NCBI GenBank assembly: GCA_963809385.1
Contig: CAWEJL010000017.1
Coordinates: forward strand, 124,001-188,000
DNA length: 64,000 bases
Direction: 5' to 3'
DNA from: JAKAIY01 sp963809385
GTDB taxonomy: Bacteria > Chloroflexota > Ktedonobacteria > Ktedonobacterales > JADMIN01
A program made the position numbers and the translations under genes. The notes below the pieces were generated by a model. The model was not told the origin of the DNA and did not search any database. It saw only the letters and a list, made by a program, of their open reading frames with translations. Numbering within the stretch: the first letter of the stretch is position 1; each line of letters starts with the position of its first letter. Positions 1 to 9,294 of the stretch are shown piece after piece.

Positions 1-1371
1 GGCCAGGCGCGCGCTGTCGGCTGACCAGGCGGTGGAGTAGACGGAGTCGGTGTGTCCCGTCAGGGTCGCCATGAGCACGCCAGTCGCCGCGTCCCAGATA
101 CGGACGTCGTGGTCATAGCTGGCGGTGGCGATCCACGAGCCGTCAGGCGACCAGGCAACGTTACGGACGCGATCACTGTGGCCCGTCAGACTCAGGAGCG
201 CGCGCCCCGAAGCCACATCCCAAACGCGCGCGCTCCTATCATCGCTGGCCGTCGCTAGCCGCGCGCCATCGGGTGACCAGGCCACGCCGTTCACATCCTG
301 CGCGTGACCGGCCAGCGCCCGAAACTGCCGCTTGTTCTCCACATCCCAGATACCAGCGGTCTTATCATCACTGCCGCTGGCCACAAATTGGCCATCGGGT
401 GACCAGGCCACGCCGTAGATGGCGCTCGCGTGACCCTCGAGAACGACCTCGCGCTCACCCGTGCGCGCATCCCAGAGGCAGAGCGCATGGTCGCGGCTAC
501 CGGTCGCCAGGCGCGCCCCGTCGGGCGACCAGGCGACCGAAAGGATATCACCTGTGTGGCCAGTACAGGTGAGCGCCGTCGCGTGGGCGAAGGTATCCCA
601 GATACGGACGGTGCGGTCAGCTCCGGCGGTCGCTAGGCGCGCGTCATCGGGGGCCCACGCAACACAATAAATCGGGCTGGTGTGGCCATTCAGCGCGTGG
701 AGCGCCGTCCCCGCGAATCCATCCCAGACGCGCGCGACGGCATCGGGGCTGCCTGTGGCAAGGCGTCCATCAGAAGACCAGGCGACACTGGCGATTGCGG
801 AGGGCGCTTGCACGTTGAAGCGCTCCAGCGCCATCAGCGCGCGGGGGGCGTGGGATCCGGCCTTCCCGTTGCGCGCCGTTGCCGCGGGCGCGGGCGGATG
901 CCAGGAACGCGGAAGCGTAGGCGTCAGTCGGGAGCCAGAGGCCGAGACAGGCGGGTGTAGCCCCAGCGCGCGCAACAGTTCGGCGAGGCCGGTGGGATAG
1001 CGCGCGTCGCGTCCATCCGCGTGCTGGGTCATACCCCAACCGAGGGGAATACAGTCGTGCCATTCGTCGCCACGCGCCCAGAACGGGATCACGCGGCGAC
1101 CTTTGGCGCGAGCCAGACCAATCTCATCGCGCACATATTGCGAGGCGCGCGCGGTAGGCGAGGCGATGAAAATCACGAAACCCGCTCGCTGAATGCCCGC
1201 GCGGATCGCCTCTTCCCAATCCGGCGCGCCCGGCTGAAGCTGCTCGTGGTCAATCCAGATGGTCGCGCCAGCGGCGGTGAGGTCGCGCTTCAGGCGCTCG
1301 ACAATATCAACGTCATCATGGGAATAGCTGATGAATAGGTTAGTTGGCTGGCTGTCTTCCGTGTCCGGCAT
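1..1371 (-). CDS. TIR domain-WD40 repeat protein (3' end beyond window)
   Basis: The ATG at 1371 has a GGAGG Shine-Dalgarno six bases upstream, and the frame stays open for 457 codons to the window edge, so the C-terminus is missing. Residues about 7-140 form a TIR domain: it begins with LFISYSHDD, then IDHEQLQPGAPDWEEAI, then SPTARASQYVRDEI. After a Pro/Ala-rich linker, six complete WD40 blades and the start of a seventh follow, each with the pattern VAWSPDG...LATGS.D...RIWD...GH. TIR domains are NADases or signalling adaptors, and WD40 propellers are protein-binding platforms; TIR-WD40 proteins occur in multicellular bacteria. A signalling or defence role is inferred. No transmembrane segment or NTPase module is visible in the part present. 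Confidence 0.9.
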   Translation of the reverse strand, partial: MPDTEDSQPTNLFISYSHDDVDIVERLKRDLTAAGATIWIDHEQLQPGAPDWEEAIRAGIQRAGFVIFIASPTARASQYVRDEIGLARAKGRRVIPFWARGDEWHDCIPLGWGMTQHADGRDARYPTGLAELLRALGLHPPVSASGSRLTPTLPRSWHPPAPAATARNGKAGSHAPRALMALERFNVQAPSAIASVAWSSDGRLATGSPDAVARVWDGFAGTALHALNGHTSPIYCVAWAPDDARLATAGADRTVRIWDTFAHATALTCTGHTGDILSVAWSPDGARLATGSRDHALCLWDARTGEREVVLEGHASAIYGVAWSPDGQFVASGSDDKTAGIWDVENKRQFRALAGHAQDVNGVAWSPDGARLATASDDRSARVWDVASGRALLSLTGHSDRVRNVAWSPDGSWIATASYDHDVRIWDAATGVLMATLTGHTDSVYSTAWSADSARLA

Positions 1372-1463
1372 GCGCGTCCTCCAGTGATGAGGATGTGCCA
1401 TGAGCGCCGGCGCCGCGCGGCGCCGGTAGCGGCAGTATAGCATGCGGGCGGGGATGGAGTGCG

Positions 1464-2081
1464 CTAGCGTATCAGCGCCGGATCGGCGAAGCTGACGCGA
1501 CACTCTCGGGATGCAACCGTGATGGATGGATGCGCGCCTAGTTGAAAGCCAAAGCGCGGCGACATCTTTTTGATACGCAGCCCAGCGCGGCCAAAGCGCG
1601 CGCGCATTGGCACAAAGCCCCATGCCCAACGCTCGCCCAAGCGGCCAACTCCCGCCGTGGCGAAGGGCAGCGCCAAGCCATGCGCGGGACGACGCTCCAA
1701 CGCCAGATCGATGATGAGACCCGCGCTGTCTGTGACCGTCACCCCATGATCGGTCCAGGCGAAATTGGCGAGGTTCTTGGGCAGTCCCCAGATGCGCCGC
1801 CCACCCCAAAGCGACGCCAGGCTATCCACCCAAATGTGGTCAATGTAGAGGCCCGGCCGCCAGCCAAGCAGAACAGGAACGGCCACGATCAACTCATCGT
1901 AGACCAGCGTTGAGCCAGGGAGATACCGCACCATTGTCACCACCCGCGTGCGCGCGCCAAGCAACGGGCGCAGCCCGCGCGGCAGGCTGGCTGGCTGGTC
2001 AGCGCGGAAAAAGCCAGCCCAATACTGGCTGGTAGCCGTCCAGGGCGCGGGCGGATAGGCTGTTTCGGGGACAGGCTCCAT
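1464..2081 (-). CDS. acetoacetate decarboxylase-like (ADC family) protein
   Basis: The 205-residue product resembles the ADC beta-barrel family: a central LVYDELIVAVPV strand, then IDHIWVDS, and the segment GRRIWGLPKNLANF, which keeps the G-x-P-K lysine used for Schiff-base chemistry in true acetoacetate decarboxylases. Family members are decarboxylases or other small-molecule lyases; the substrate here is unknown. I chose the ATG one base after the stop of the upstream DUF309 gene; ATGs at 2108 and 2138 would extend it into that gene. It is probably translationally coupled to DUF309, in a minus-strand run with murB. Confidence 0.75.
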   Translation of the reverse strand: MEPVPETAYPPAPWTATSQYWAGFFRADQPASLPRGLRPLLGARTRVVTMVRYLPGSTLVYDELIVAVPVLLGWRPGLYIDHIWVDSLASLWGGRRIWGLPKNLANFAWTDHGVTVTDSAGLIIDLALERRPAHGLALPFATAGVGRLGERWAWGFVPMRARFGRAGLRIKKMSPRFGFQLGAHPSITVASRECRVSFADPALIR

Positions 2082-2082
2082 C

Positions 2083-2580
2083 TCAGTCGCCCAGGCTGCG
2101 TGCGCCATCGCGCTGGCCCTCCTCGGTCGCCTCCGCATCGTCAGGCGCAGTGAGTGTGATGATCGGCAGCAGCGCGTGGTCCACGTCCGCCAGCCCGTCC
2201 AGGCCAGCGACCTCGACAGCGGCGAGCAGGTGGCGCGCGTCTGCGATCAAGCGACCGATCTCAACACCCATACAGCGCGGCGCGAATGGCGTCAGGTATT
2301 CAGAGCCAGATTGGAGCTTGAGCAGCGCCCCGCGCCGGTTGCCGCGCAACAGGTGGTAGCAACCGACACCAACCTGGAGGATGCCTTTGTAGAGCACACG
2401 GCAAACGTCAGGCTCGTCGTTCCAAAGGGCTTCCAGCGTTTCATGCGCCTCGAAATACTCGCGGCGGTTGAACTGCTCGATTCCTCTCAACAAGCCCTCC
2501 GGCGGCGTTTCGTGGCAACGAGCGCGCGGGCGCAATTCTGGGCCAGGTGGCACGCGCCGGTTGTAGTAGGGCGCTGGCAT
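2083..2580 (-). CDS. DUF309 family protein
   Basis: This 165-residue protein contains the DUF309 signature: FNRREYFEAHETLEALW near the middle, followed by YKGILQVGVGCYHLLRGN and GALLKLQSG. The family is a small all-helical domain of unknown biochemical function; the conserved E..E..H pattern suggests a metal site, which is inference. The start at 2580 (MPAPYYNRR) avoids overlap with murB, which ends 25 bases upstream; an in-frame ATG at 2661 lies inside murB. It sits between murB and the ADC-like gene in one apparent transcription unit. Confidence 0.8.
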   Translation of the reverse strand: MPAPYYNRRVPPGPELRPRARCHETPPEGLLRGIEQFNRREYFEAHETLEALWNDEPDVCRVLYKGILQVGVGCYHLLRGNRRGALLKLQSGSEYLTPFAPRCMGVEIGRLIADARHLLAAVEVAGLDGLADVDHALLPIITLTAPDDAEATEEGQRDGARSLGD

Positions 2581-2605
2581 CGCTTCTTGATTTGACTCCG
2601 CGCGC

Positions 2606-3637
2606 TCACCAATCGCCACGAGGCTCGACCTCCAGCTCCAGCTCGACGCCGAAGCGCTCACGCACCGTGCGACGGGCGAGCGCGATCAACGCGGCGACAT
2701 CGGCGGCGGTGGCGCCGTCCGCGTTGATGATGAAATTCGCATGTTTCTCGGAAATCTCGGCTCCGCCGATACGATACGGTCTCAGTCCGGCGTCCTGGAT
2801 GAGCTTGCCAGATTTTTGCGGCTCAGGGTTCTTAAAAACCGAGCCTGCGCTCTTCTGCGGTGGCTGCGTGCGCTTGCGGTGATCAAGATTCGATTTGGCG
2901 CGCGCGGCGATGCTAGCTGGATCGTCGCGCTTGAGGAGGAACGCCGCCTCGACAATGATCTCCGCTGGCTCGATTAGAGCGCGTGGCGGCGCATGTGGAC
3001 GCCCTTCGTCGTCGAATGTCACCAAGCGCCCAGTACGGAAACGGCTCGTGCGGTAGCCAAGCCCCAACTCCTCAACCGAAAGGTCACGCACGGTCACCTC
3101 ATTGAGGTCGCCACCGAACGCGCCGGGCGCGAGCAGCGTGCGGGCGGAGAGGATCGTATCGGCGACGAATTTGCCGTGCGCGCCCGCGTTGCTGACAATG
3201 GCGCCGCCAATGGTTCCCGGCACACCCGCCGCCCATTCGAGACCGGCCCAGCCAAGGGGTGTTAGCTTTTTCACCAGTGCGGGGAGGCTGACGCCAGCGC
3301 CAGTGCGCAACACAGCGTGCGCCTCGTCGCGCGGCTGCAACTCGATATGCTCGATCGCCACGCGCGCCACGATCCCTCGCGCGCCTGCGTCGGCATAGAG
3401 GATGTTGGTGCCATTGCCAACGAGGAGCAGGGGAAAATGGTTCTCGAAAGCCAGGGCCACGAGCCGCGCCAGTTCATCTGCGGATTTCACGGAGACCCAC
3501 ACATCCGCTGGCCCGCCCACGCCGAAGGTGCCGTGCTGCGATAGCGGCTCCATCGCCTTCGCGCGCGCGCCAAAGAGCGCGTTCACCGCTGCGAAAGCCG
3601 CTTCGGCTGAATAGGGGGTCGCATCCTGCCCTGACAT
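2606..3637 (-). CDS. murB: UDP-N-acetylenolpyruvoylglucosamine reductase
   Basis: MurB is a cytoplasmic FAD enzyme that reduces UDP-GlcNAc-enolpyruvate to UDP-MurNAc with NADPH in peptidoglycan synthesis. The 343-residue product shows the FAD-binding segments TFGVGGPADVWV, LLVGNGTNIL and GVPGTIGGAIVSNAGAHG, the catalytic-site arginine region LGYRTSRFR, and the C-terminal GSVFKNP with the catalytic serine, followed by GLRPYRIGGAEISEKHANFIIN. AGGAG lies six bases before the ATG at 3637, so the in-frame ATG at 3679 is unlikely. No other mur gene is adjacent; it heads a run with DUF309 and ADC-like genes. Confidence 0.96.
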   Translation of the reverse strand: MSGQDATPYSAEAAFAAVNALFGARAKAMEPLSQHGTFGVGGPADVWVSVKSADELARLVALAFENHFPLLLVGNGTNILYADAGARGIVARVAIEHIELQPRDEAHAVLRTGAGVSLPALVKKLTPLGWAGLEWAAGVPGTIGGAIVSNAGAHGKFVADTILSARTLLAPGAFGGDLNEVTVRDLSVEELGLGYRTSRFRTGRLVTFDDEGRPHAPPRALIEPAEIIVEAAFLLKRDDPASIAARAKSNLDHRKRTQPPQKSAGSVFKNPEPQKSGKLIQDAGLRPYRIGGAEISEKHANFIINADGATAADVAALIALARRTVRERFGVELELEVEPRGDW

Positions 3638-3738
3638 GGTTGGCTCCTGGGAATACTGGTATCCGAGACTGGCGCGCAACCCGCGCAGTCCTCAGTATAC
3701 ACGCCAGCGCCTGGCGACGAGCGCCAGCGGGCGCAGGC

Positions 3739-4977
3739 TCAATTCGCGGGGAGGTTGTACTTGTCGCTGGCTGGGACGATGGCGGCGGTATAGCCCGTGA
3801 ACATCTGGTAGAACACATCCTTGGGGAGATAGTGGATGTAGTACTCCGAGGAGTCCACAATCGCGAGGCCCTGGGCGTCACCGCCGACAACGACAAGGAA
3901 ATGCCCGCCGGAGAAGAAGGAGTAGTAGCCATACGCGATGCGGACATTGACGATCACCGGGAGTCCGAGTTGCTGTGACACGTAGACAATCTGGTTATAG
4001 GACCATGAGGTGCTTTCGTCGGCGCGTAGACCATGCCGAGCGGCCATGATGGCGAAGGCGTGACGGTTCAGCAGTCCCCAATTGGGGTCAATATATTTAC
4101 CGAACTCGTCAATCTCGCGGCCAATCGTCGCGCCATGAACACCGTAAGCTGTGAGCACCTCAGAGAAGGCCGCGGCGCTACACGCCGCGCCGCCCCATAG
4201 CTGGAACTGGGCGTAGTTGTCGTAGAGGTCTGGACGCTTGAGCTGGGTCTCCGGCTTGACCAGGCTGGTGATGGAAGCGCCAGGTGAGATCGCTACCTGC
4301 GCCTGCGCCACCTGCAGTGGCTGCGACGGCTCGCCCATGCGCATGGGCGCATGCATGAATCCGATAATCGCCGCTGACAACGACAGAATCAGCCGGGCCA
4401 CCATCCACGGGTTTCGCGCGGACTGCATGAGGCGCTCGGTCGCGCGACGAACACGCGGGCGCGGCGGGCGGTAGGCGACCAGGTCAGGCGCACTCGCTTG
4501 CGGCAAAGCTGGATAGAGTTGGAGGCGTGGGTCGGAGGCAGCGCGGTAATTGTACTCCGGCAGCGCGGGCGTCAGCGGGCGAGCGAGCGAACGCTCACGA
4601 GATCGCGACGAATACATCCCATATCCATCCGGCTCGCCGTCATACCTAGCGTCTTCGTCATAGCCGCCATCATCATAACCGCTATCGTCATAGCCACCAT
4701 CGCCAGTATCCTGGCTATCGTCGTAGCGATCATCGCCATAGCCAGCAGGAAGCCGCTCGTCATCCCACGCCTCGTGAGGAGTCGCGATCGGCATGCTGGG
4801 CAACGTCAAGCGGCCTGGAGTGTCGAATTCATCGTGCGCATCACGCCGCGAGCGCTGGCGCGGCTCGCTAGTGGCATTAAAGCGCACAGCAGGTGTGCGG
4901 GCGAAGCTGTCCGCAAGAGTTCCTCGCTGGCTCGCCCCGCCATCTTTTCGTTCCCGCGCGCCTGACCGTTCCGGCAT
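3739..4977 (-). CDS. C39-like cysteine peptidase, membrane anchored
   Basis: The 412-residue protein has a long disordered N-terminal half that includes a repetitive Tyr/Asp/Gly segment (coding positions about 4600-4740), one hydrophobic helix (MVARLILSLSAAIIGFMHA), and a C-terminal papain-like domain of the peptidase_C39_2 type. Candidate catalytic residues are the Cys in LWGGAACSAAAF, the His in SGGHFLVVVGG and the Asp in AIVDSSEYY. This suggests a cytoplasmic acidic tail and an extracellular protease or protease-like domain. GGAGAGG precedes the ATG at 4977; an in-frame ATG at 5121 would add 48 Ser/Arg-rich residues but lacks a ribosome site. Substrate unknown. Confidence 0.72.
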   Translation of the reverse strand: MPERSGARERKDGGASQRGTLADSFARTPAVRFNATSEPRQRSRRDAHDEFDTPGRLTLPSMPIATPHEAWDDERLPAGYGDDRYDDSQDTGDGGYDDSGYDDGGYDEDARYDGEPDGYGMYSSRSRERSLARPLTPALPEYNYRAASDPRLQLYPALPQASAPDLVAYRPPRPRVRRATERLMQSARNPWMVARLILSLSAAIIGFMHAPMRMGEPSQPLQVAQAQVAISPGASITSLVKPETQLKRPDLYDNYAQFQLWGGAACSAAAFSEVLTAYGVHGATIGREIDEFGKYIDPNWGLLNRHAFAIMAARHGLRADESTSWSYNQIVYVSQQLGLPVIVNVRIAYGYYSFFSGGHFLVVVGGDAQGLAIVDSSEYYIHYLPKDVFYQMFTGYTAAIVPASDKYNLPAN

Positions 4978-5382
4978 GCTTGCCGTCCTCTCCTCAGCCT
5001 GCTCACCGGAGCGGGCGCTTCGCTCGCACGATCCTCGCGATGAAGCGGCGCCGCGCTCGCAATGTCTCGATGATAAGCGCGCGGCCAAGACGCCGTCAAG
5101 CGTGAGGCCGTTCCGGCCCATAACGGACTGCCCGATTTGGGGAGACCTATTATAGGTTTGCGTCTTGCGTTTACAGCGTCCACTTTAAACAGGACTGAAG
5201 CGTTTCGCGCGTGGGACCATTGGGGGTATTGACGGCGTGGCGACAATCCTATATAACAAAGTCACGCCGACGGACGTGGATATGCTCTACACGGTCTCAT
5301 TCGCACCTCTCTACACCACTGCCGCCGGCTCTTCTTTGCCCTCCGCCGCTCGCTCGCTATCTCATCAGGGCGCGAATGCCGT
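4978..5382. other. non-coding stretch between C39-like and MBL genes
   Basis: About 400 bases upstream of the minus-strand protease gene. I see no conserved gene. The main recognisable item is a plus-strand sigma70-type promoter at 5229-5257, listed separately. An open plus-strand frame from 5282 would run into the antisense of the MBL gene, but it has only a weak ribosome site and no recognisable domain. Confidence 0.5.
5229..5257 (+). promoter_or_regulatory. candidate sigma70 promoter without an obvious plus-strand gene
   Basis: TTGACG at 5229-5234 and TATAAC at 5252-5257 are separated by exactly 17 bases, one mismatch each from consensus. Transcription would start near 5264 and run antisense into the 3' end of the MBL-fold gene. 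No convincing plus-strand gene follows, so it could serve a small or antisense RNA. Confidence 0.45.
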
Positions 5383-6276
5383 TCAGACCAACCTCCAGCG
5401 CGCGGCGAGGCCATCTGGACGCCCAATCACCCCTTCCAGCGCGAGCGGGGAGTGGGCAGAGATTGGGAATGGATCCTCATTTCCGTCATAGGCGGCCAGG
5501 CGGATGACGCGCTCCTCGCGCTCCAACTTGATAAGACCCGCCAGCGTCGAGTAGGCCGCAACGGGATGCATGACCTCCGGGACATCGGTGTAGATGCGCT
5601 TGACGAGGACTGGCACGGTGGCTGGTTCGACGCTCAGCGCGCCGAGGAGCTGGCGCTCTCGGTCCTCGCGATGCGCGATGTACCCCTCCAGCAGCGCGCG
5701 GGCATCCTCGCGAGCGGGTCCGTGACCGGGGAGCAGCAGGCGCGGCTCCAGCGCCAGCAGACGGCGGAGCGAAGTGAGGTAGTCATTCAGGTCACCCTCC
5801 GGCGGAGCGATGACCACTGTGCCAGCTCCAGCCACCAAATCGCCAGCGAAAACAGCTCCCATATTCCGCTCATCGCCTTCCAGCAAGAAGCAGAGGTGGT
5901 CGTAGCGGTGTCCGGGCGTGTAGATCACTCGCAGCGCGCGATCACCCAGTGAAACACTCGCGCCGTCCGGCAGCGTCTGATCGGCGACAGGCGAGCCCTC
6001 GCGACTCCAGGCCCAGACAGGCGCGTCCGTCAGCGCGCGCAGCCGCGCGGCGCCTTCAACATGGTCGCGGTGGCCGTGGGTGATGAGAATCGCCAGCGCG
6101 CCACCCAGGCGCCGCGCCTCATCCGCCACATCGCGTAGATGTGTCTCGATCTCGGGTCCGGGATCAATCACCACACAACCCGCCGAGCCGTGTACAAGGT
6201 AGGTGTTCGTCCCCGAAAGCGTCATGGGTGACGGATTCGGGGCGAGCAACAGCGAGACGCCATCTGGTAGCGACAT
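5383..6276 (-). CDS. MBL-fold metallo-hydrolase (LACTB2-like)
   Basis: This 297-residue metallo-beta-lactamase-fold hydrolase has the zinc motif HGHRDH at residues 67-72, with later ligands in FAGDLVAG and LLPGHGP. A C-terminal winged-helix region (about residues 215-265, KRIYTDVPEVMHPVA...TLAGLIKLE) places it in the LACTB2-like subgroup, members of which act as ribonucleases or thioesterase-like hydrolases. GAGGAAGG lies seven bases before the ATG. The Nudix gene ends 24 bases away on its 5' side, so the two are probably co-transcribed. Substrate not inferable from sequence. Confidence 0.87.
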   Translation of the reverse strand: MSLPDGVSLLLAPNPSPMTLSGTNTYLVHGSAGCVVIDPGPEIETHLRDVADEARRLGGALAILITHGHRDHVEGAARLRALTDAPVWAWSREGSPVADQTLPDGASVSLGDRALRVIYTPGHRYDHLCFLLEGDERNMGAVFAGDLVAGAGTVVIAPPEGDLNDYLTSLRRLLALEPRLLLPGHGPAREDARALLEGYIAHREDRERQLLGALSVEPATVPVLVKRIYTDVPEVMHPVAAYSTLAGLIKLEREERVIRLAAYDGNEDPFPISAHSPLALEGVIGRPDGLAARWRLV

Positions 6277-6300
6277 GTAAAACCTTCCTCGCCGGAGCGA

Positions 6301-7098
6301 TTACACCCCGTCCGGCTCCCAGGGCAGCAGAATCACATCCGCCCCGTCCCGCTTGACCACACGTGGCATGATGGTACGCGGCGCCTGGCCGGTGAAGCGC
6401 GCCCGGGCCTCGGCCAGTGAAGAAAGCCCCGTCAACTCACGAAGTTGATGAATGGTAGCGAAGACGATGGGAAACTCGCCGCGCTCGTAGCCCGCCAGAG
6501 CGTCTTCGGGCGTGACCCAGGCGCTTTGTGTCACTTCCAGCGCATCGTGCGCCGGTTCCTGCCCATCAGGCGCTTCTACCAGGAAGAAGTGGGTATCAAA
6601 TCGCTTCGGCCAGGCTTCAGGTGTGATCCAGTGCGCCCAATGCAGCAGCGAATCGGTCGCCAGTGTCACCCCTTCCGACTCAGCCACGCGCTGAAGGGTG
6701 AGCGATTTCTGATTGAGCGCGTCACGATACGACGCGAGTCGCGGCAGATCGTCCACCGTCACGCGCAGATGGGCGCCATTCCGGCGCGCGATGAGGGCGC
6801 CAGCCTCCTCGAACAACTCACGGAGCGCCGCCGCGCGGAAGCCCGTGCCCAGCGCAGTCACTCCGGAGCCAGCATCAGCGCAGAGACCGGGGGCTCGCTC
6901 GGCCTCACGGTCAGCGTCCTTCACGGAGCCGCCGGGAAAGACGTAGACATCAGGGACGAATTCGCTCTGGACATGGCGACGGACCATGAAGACTTCGACA
7001 CCACCGCCCGCGCGCTCCCGCATCAGCGCGGTGGCTGACGCGAAGCGCGGCGTGACGGGGGTGGTAGGGGCGGGCGATCTGGATTCCTCGTTGGGCAT
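6301..7098 (-). CDS. Nudix hydrolase
   Basis: The 265-residue protein carries a Nudix box, with GGSVKDADRE at the start and RAAALRELFEEAGAL as the REUXEEXGU core that binds Mg2+. The long spacing between the glycine part and the RE core, and the C-terminal LEVTQSAWVTPEDAL region, resemble the NUDT19/CoA-diphosphatase-like branch; a CoA or acyl-CoA substrate is possible but unproven. GAGGAG precedes the ATG. It is followed closely by the MBL-fold hydrolase on the same strand. Confidence 0.87.
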   Translation of the reverse strand: MPNEESRSPAPTTPVTPRFASATALMRERAGGGVEVFMVRRHVQSEFVPDVYVFPGGSVKDADREAERAPGLCADAGSGVTALGTGFRAAALRELFEEAGALIARRNGAHLRVTVDDLPRLASYRDALNQKSLTLQRVAESEGVTLATDSLLHWAHWITPEAWPKRFDTHFFLVEAPDGQEPAHDALEVTQSAWVTPEDALAGYERGEFPIVFATIHQLRELTGLSSLAEARARFTGQAPRTIMPRVVKRDGADVILLPWEPDGV

Positions 7099-7146
7099 GA
7101 GACACTCCTCGTTTGGATCACTGTCTCCGCCAGCGTATCACAACCG

Positions 7147-9037
7147 TCACGACCCTTCCGGATCACTCTGCCGCCGCGTCAAATCCTGCAGCGCGCGCTC
7201 ACGCCGCTTGCGGGCATCGAGGTCCTCAGCGGTCATCCCGTACGACACGCCGGACGCGCCTCCAGGAGCGGGCCTGCTAAACCTGAGACCCAACCCAATC
7301 GCCAGCAGCGCGACGGCCAGTGCGATTGCGATCACCAGCAGCCAGAGCCAACCGGGCTGGCCAGCGCCGCCAGTTTGCGACGGGGTAGCGGGCTGGGAGG
7401 CGCTGGAGCCGGCGCTAGTCGCGACAGGCAACGTCACAGCTGGGTTGGCGGGTGGAACGCCGTCTTGAGGATACTGGATATAGGGGTTGGCAATGACCAG
7501 CGGAGTGTTCGTGATGTGAACAGTCTTAATGATCATCCGAGAGCCAGCCTGGTCCGTCACCGTCAGCTTCAGTTGGTAGTCACCCGCAGACGCCCAAGTA
7601 TGGCTGACGCTCGCGCCAGTCGCGGTCGCGCCATCGCCAAAGTTCCAAGAATAGTTGAGCGACGCGCCTACATGTGTAGGGTCATACCCGCCCTCGGCGC
7701 TGAGCGCAATCTCCTGGCCTGGCGCTGTCAAGCCGATGTCACCGACGGCGGCCACTGGCCCGGCGGGAGCGGCTGCGAAACCCAAAACCTGCGGCTGCGC
7801 CAGAGTCCAGGTGGTCAACATGCCGGGCAGCGCCAGCGACAGCTTGAGGGCTTGCGCGGGGGCCTCCGAGCCGCTGGCGTAGATATTCATGAGCTGGATG
7901 GTGTCTTGTGGCTGATCGTAAGGGTACGACCAGGGCGGCGGGTTGCGGTCGTAATAGCTGTAGTTTCCGATATACGTGGCGGTCGGGATGCCACCGAGCG
8001 AGAAGGGATACTGATCACTGGAGGCGATGGTGTCATCCTGCTGCGTCACATGGGTAAGATCACTTTGAGTGAATATCTGCTGGGTGACTGGCTGATTCTG
8101 GGCATTACGATAGGTAAGGCTAGTGTAGCCCAACGCGCGAAAAGCCGCGAACACGGCGGGCGCCGCGCCCTGCTCCAATGTATGGAACCGCTGAATGGCC
8201 TGAACCTGCCCAGAGCTAAAATTGCCAGTGTCCTGGTAGACCTCGATTATTAGACAGCGGAGTCACGAAAATCGTCGTTGGCAACGTGGGATTAGCCGTC
8301 TTGCCGAGGAAGCGGAGGGGATAGCCGATGCCGTTCTGCTCTTCGTTGATCATCGTTACGACATTGCCCAAGTCCCCATTTATGGTCTGGTTGACGTAGT
8401 GGAATGAGCCATAGAGCCCCTGCTCTTCGGCGTCGTAGATCACAAAGCGCAATGTTCGCGCGGGGTAGAGATGATGCGCGGTCCAGTAGGCGCCCAGCGC
8501 ATGGGCGACGGCAAGCTCGATCGCGCAGCCGCTGCCGTCATCGTTCGCTGACTGGGTCGAGCTTGCCTCACCATCGTAGTGGCAGCCGATAACCACCACT
8601 TGATCGGGATGCGTGACACCCGGCACGCTCACCTCGACGTTGAACGCTGGCGACGTGGCGGGCCGGCCCTGCCAGCCGGGGATGGGGAAGGAATCGCGGC
8701 GCGCGGTCGCGCCGAAGCCGCTGAGGTTACGCAGCATCTCCGCTTGCCAGTAGGTAGCGAAGCCATCGTGGCCAGTCGTCGCGCTGGAATTCGCCCGGTC
8801 GTAGCCCGCCTCACGCGCCTGATAAGTCGTGGCCATGGTCGCGAGCTGCGTGTAGAGATAATCAGGGTTTATGGCGGGGAATCCCACATCAGGCGTCACT
8901 GTGGCGGATCGCTTCGCCGCGTGGGCATCTGCGGTCATGGCGGGAGCCAACCACGCGAGCGCGAGCGCCATCAGCGCCACCAGCGCAGCCAGGGAGACTA
9001 CCGCCCGACGCGAAGCCGTCCCGCGCCTGTTCACCAT
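7147..9037 (-). CDS. secreted M28 family metallopeptidase with PKD domain (frameshifted)
   Basis: The N-terminal part has a signal peptide (hydrophobic VSLAALVALMALALAWLAP ending near ADAHA) and an M28 zinc-peptidase domain: VIGCHYDG for the first His, ANDDGSGC for the bridging Asp, and IYDAEEQG for the catalytic and ligand Glu. The frame is lost at about 8250-8262 by one extra base; the next frame continues at once with LIIEVYQDTGNF, completes the catalytic domain, then a PKD domain (YSWNFGDG...VSHTW...YQLKLTVTD) and a C-terminal helix (WLWLLVIAIALAVALLAIG). The intact product would be a cell-surface aminopeptidase of about 630 residues. ATG at 9037 is preferred over GTG at 9043. Pseudogene or sequence error. 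Confidence 0.82.
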
Positions 9038-9294
9038 CACCACTGGCCCCTTTCATGACGCCGGTCGTTTCTGATCCTTATCGCCACCGTCATCCGCGAA
9101 TCACGGCGGTATCTCTCACTCAGACGCCCGCGAATCACTTTGGTTTACGCGCTCGCTCATTCCGAGTCAGCAACGTGTCAGGCCGCATGATACAATATGT
9201 CTATTGCCCAGAAACAAGAACAGCGCGCCTTGACGACTCAACCCGTAGCACGCGCGCCACACAAGCCCGATGGCCATAAAGGAAGAAACGCGCG

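Noticed and set aside
4498..4965. Plus-strand frame rich in Ile/Val resembling membrane helices
   Set aside because: It is the antisense of the Tyr/Asp-repeat tail of the C39-like protein; GAT/GAC codons read backwards give ATC/GTC, producing artificial hydrophobic runs.
7375..8253. Long plus-strand open frame opposite the M28 gene
   Set aside because: It is the antisense shadow of a GC-rich gene whose minus-strand product has clear peptidase and PKD motifs; the plus translation is Arg/Gly-rich with no domain and no ribosome site.
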